From positions 310,010 to 374,009 of the forward strand of contig NZ_SJPF01000006.1 of the NCBI RefSeq assembly GCF_007859755.1: DNA of 64,000 nt, read 5' to 3'. This document shows positions 62,123-64,000 of this stretch, piece after piece. The stretch's first letter is position 1. Every line of letters begins with the position of its first letter. The translations under genes and the position numbers were made by a program. This DNA is from Blastopirellula retiformator. GTDB lineage: Bacteria; Planctomycetota; Planctomycetia; Pirellulales; Pirellulaceae. The notes under the pieces are model-generated. The model searched no databases and was not told the origin of the DNA. It saw nothing but the letters and a program-made list of their open reading frames with translations.

Positions 62123-63880
62123 CTATTGCCACAAGCTGGCGATGTTGTTGATCAGCTCCGGCGTCTTGGCGTAGGCCAAGTACCCGCCGGCGACCAGCAT
62201 TCCCAAGGCCGACAGCCAGAGACAAACGTCCCACGCCAGCCCCGGGGCGATCCGTTTGTCACAGTGGTAATAGCGGAAGTAGAGCGCCGCCGCCGAGAGC
62301 ATCGGCAACATGATCGCCTGCATCATGCCGCTGAAGATGACCAGGATCGTTGGATGGGGATAGACGATGTAGATCACCACGCAAAGTAGCGGAAAGAACC
62401 CACACAAGAACTTCACGCCCGATCGATAGGTCGCATCCCCCTGCCCGAGCATGCCAAAGATCTGCAAACCGTCGGCATTCACCCGAGCATGACAGGCGTT
62501 CGCCACAAAGAACGTGGAATACAGAACCGCAACGGCGCCAAACAAAAAGATCGGCGGCGCGTAGGCGCCGAATACCGGCTCATACATCACGCTGAGCGAA
62601 CGGATCATCTCGGAGCTTTCCGGAATCAAATGAATCCGCCCCAAAATCGCCGCTCCCAGCAAGTAGAAGGCGAGCGTCGCAAAGGTGTAAACGATCATCG
62701 AACACCACGCGTCGCACCGCATCACTTTCATCCAGCCGGCGGCTCGCTCGCCCCAGCCGACCGAATCATCACGCGGACCGGTAAACCGGGCGTACCCTTT
62801 CTCCAGGCACCAATAGGGATAGGCGATCAACTCCGTCGCGCCGACGCCAATAATGCCGAAGGTCGCCAGCGCCGTCATCAATGGCGAAACGCCAATCGCC
62901 TCCGACGCTGGAGTAAACCGGAAGCTGAGCCCCCGCATGAATTCCTGAGGCGTCACCGCCCAGTCGGGATTCAGTTGCAGCGCCAGCAGATTGCCAACCG
63001 TCACCAGCGTGAACGAGGCGACCAAGGTGGTCGAAATCGATTCGATGAACTTGTAGTGCCCAACCAGCAACAAGATGGCGGTCACGATCCCTAAGACGGC
63101 GGCCCAGATCTCATCGTCAATCGGCTCGATATTTTTCTGGATCGCTTTCCGCTGGTCCTTCATCTCCGCAAGTCCGTTGCGCAGGACACCCGCTTCCTCG
63201 GCAGTGAGATCAGGGGAAGCCAACTGCGTGTTCGCCTGGTGAATTCCCAGCCGCAGCGCGAGATAGCGGTCGCCTTGTTCGTCCAAGTCGTCTTGCAACG
63301 AGGCGAGCGCCGCTTGCTGAGCCGCTTCTTCTTCGGCATTGCCGCGTTCGGCCGCTCGCGTGATCAAGGTTTCGGTCACGCGGATCCGCGTTTGCAGATC
63401 GCCAAACTCGTTGTAGTAGCGGCCTTTCTCGGTCAGCGGCAGCCCCATCTGCATTGCCTGACCAACTCCGCCGACGATACCACCCAGCTGCGCGATACTG
63501 GCGGCGGTCATGATGAACCAATAGATCATCAGCCAATTAACCCGCGCCGGCGTTACCAGGCGGTAAGAGATGGCCGGGCCGGGAACTTCGTTCATCCCAT
63601 GCAGCGCCGTCTTGCCGCTATAGATGGTGTAGCGGCCGAACTCGACCTGGACGAAGACCTTGATTACGCAGCCGATCAAAATCAGCCACAGCAGCCAGAA
63701 GCCTGCTTCGGCGCCTGCCTTGGTGGTGGCGATTAATTCGCCCGAGCCCACGATCGAACCAGCGACGATCAAGCCCGGCCCAATGCGGCGCAAGATTTCG
63801 CCAAGCGACGTGGGGGGCGTTTCGATCCGGAGCAGATCCTCTTCCAACTCGGAAGAAGTTTCAGGGAGTGAGGTACTCAA
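62123..63880 (-). CDS. Nramp-family divalent metal transporter-like protein
   Basis: A 585-residue membrane protein with about 11 helices and a hydrophilic, coiled insert (residues about 150-240). IGPGLIVAGSIVGSGELIAT is Nramp TM1, but the canonical DPGN metal motif reads GSGE. TM6 shows GIIGVGATELIAYPYW where MPH is expected. Such variants are common in planctomycetal homologues and suggest another ion or substrate. The start shown is a TTG; no good ribosome binding site is visible. Function is therefore only tentatively metal transport. Confidence 0.8.
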   Translation of the reverse strand: MSTSLPETSSELEEDLLRIETPPTSLGEILRRIGPGLIVAGSIVGSGELIATTKAGAEAGFWLLWLILIGCVIKVFVQVEFGRYTIYSGKTALHGMNEVPGPAISYRLVTPARVNWLMIYWFIMTAASIAQLGGIVGGVGQAMQMGLPLTEKGRYYNEFGDLQTRIRVTETLITRAAERGNAEEEAAQQAALASLQDDLDEQGDRYLALRLGIHQANTQLASPDLTAEEAGVLRNGLAEMKDQRKAIQKNIEPIDDEIWAAVLGIVTAILLLVGHYKFIESISTTLVASFTLVTVGNLLALQLNPDWAVTPQEFMRGLSFRFTPASEAIGVSPLMTALATFGIIGVGATELIAYPYWCLEKGYARFTGPRDDSVGWGERAAGWMKVMRCDAWCSMIVYTFATLAFYLLGAAILGRIHLIPESSEMIRSLSVMYEPVFGAYAPPIFLFGAVAVLYSTFFVANACHARVNADGLQIFGMLGQGDATYRSGVKFLCGFFPLLCVVIYIVYPHPTILVIFSGMMQAIMLPMLSAAALYFRYYHCDKRIAPGLAWDVCLWLSALGMLVAGGYLAYAKTPELINNIASLWQ

Positions 63881-64000
63881 GCGGGGGCTGACTGATGGAG
63901 GGCGTGGTTCCAGAGGCGATCACCGCAGGCACAGAACTGCCGCGGGTGGGAACCTACGAGACTAACGCATCAACCCCGCGTTGGGAAGAATAAAATGCCG
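63881..64000. other. Window end, upstream of the transporter gene
   Basis: No gene or signal is recognised in the last 120 bases. Confidence 0.4.

Noticed and set aside
62039-62389. 116-residue + strand frame beginning MRAAKSYVLSLARLEN
   Set aside because: It starts in the dispersed repeat and continues antisense to the transporter gene.

Overview
The window is a 64 kb piece of a planctomycete chromosome, most like the Pirellulales (Blastopirellula/Bremerella group). The basis is gene content and style: a secreted sulfatase, a Gfo/Idh/MocA oxidoreductase, a MoxR-DUF58-TgpA operon, CHAT/TPR and TlpA-like envelope proteins, small lipoproteins, moderately high GC and many dispersed palindromic repeats. 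This is inferred from protein families; no rRNA or tRNA gene was seen.

Layout. 1-2.8 kb: 3' end of an oxidoreductase, a sulfatase and palindromic repeats. 2.8-9.07 kb: a complete type II-C CRISPR-Cas locus, with an array of 18 repeats and 17 spacers, then cas2, cas1 and cas9 (all leftward) and a rightward tracrRNA. 9.1-9.8 kb: a non-coding cluster of degenerate repeats. 10-29.3 kb: envelope and housekeeping genes (coiled-coil protein, VOC protein, membrane protein, Cys-rich secreted protein, ychF, TgpA/DUF58/MoxR operon, FemAB/BioF2-like acyltransferase, CHAT protein, lipoproteins, alpha/beta hydrolase, tandem transglutaminases). 29.3-44.1 kb: redoxin and TlpA-like proteins, SDR, LOG-family protein, beta-CASP hydrolase, cydAB, UbiD-family decarboxylase, leucyl aminopeptidase, NfeD/YuaF-like protein and a frameshifted flotillin. 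44.2-60.5 kb: TPR membrane protein, helicase, DUF932-like protein, WYL regulator, then a leftward translationally coupled operon addB-addA-yhaO-yhaN-ggct. 60.7-64 kb: glycosyltransferase and an Nramp-like transporter with unusual metal-site motifs.

Main finding. The tracrRNA locus seems to encode two RNAs. A short tracrRNA starts at about 8957 behind a TTGACG-17-TACGCT promoter. A long form would start at about 8788 behind a strong TTGAAA-16-TATAAT promoter. The long form carries a degenerate CRISPR repeat (from 8856). Immediately 5' of it are 12 nt (8844-8855) exactly complementary to 8755-8766, within the overlapping divergent promoters of cas9 and of the long RNA itself. The degenerate repeat pairs with the lower-stem anti-repeat better than the array repeat does. 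This is the layout of the Streptococcus pyogenes tracr-L natural single guide that makes Cas9 repress its own promoter, here in a type II-C planctomycete system. It is a sequence-based prediction and no transcription data were available.

Other notable points are promoter-like boxes inside every CRISPR repeat, a hairpin-interrupted anti-repeat, a catalytically dead transglutaminase beside an intact copy, a leader with mutually exclusive hairpins before addB, and a symmetrical operator-like site before cydA.
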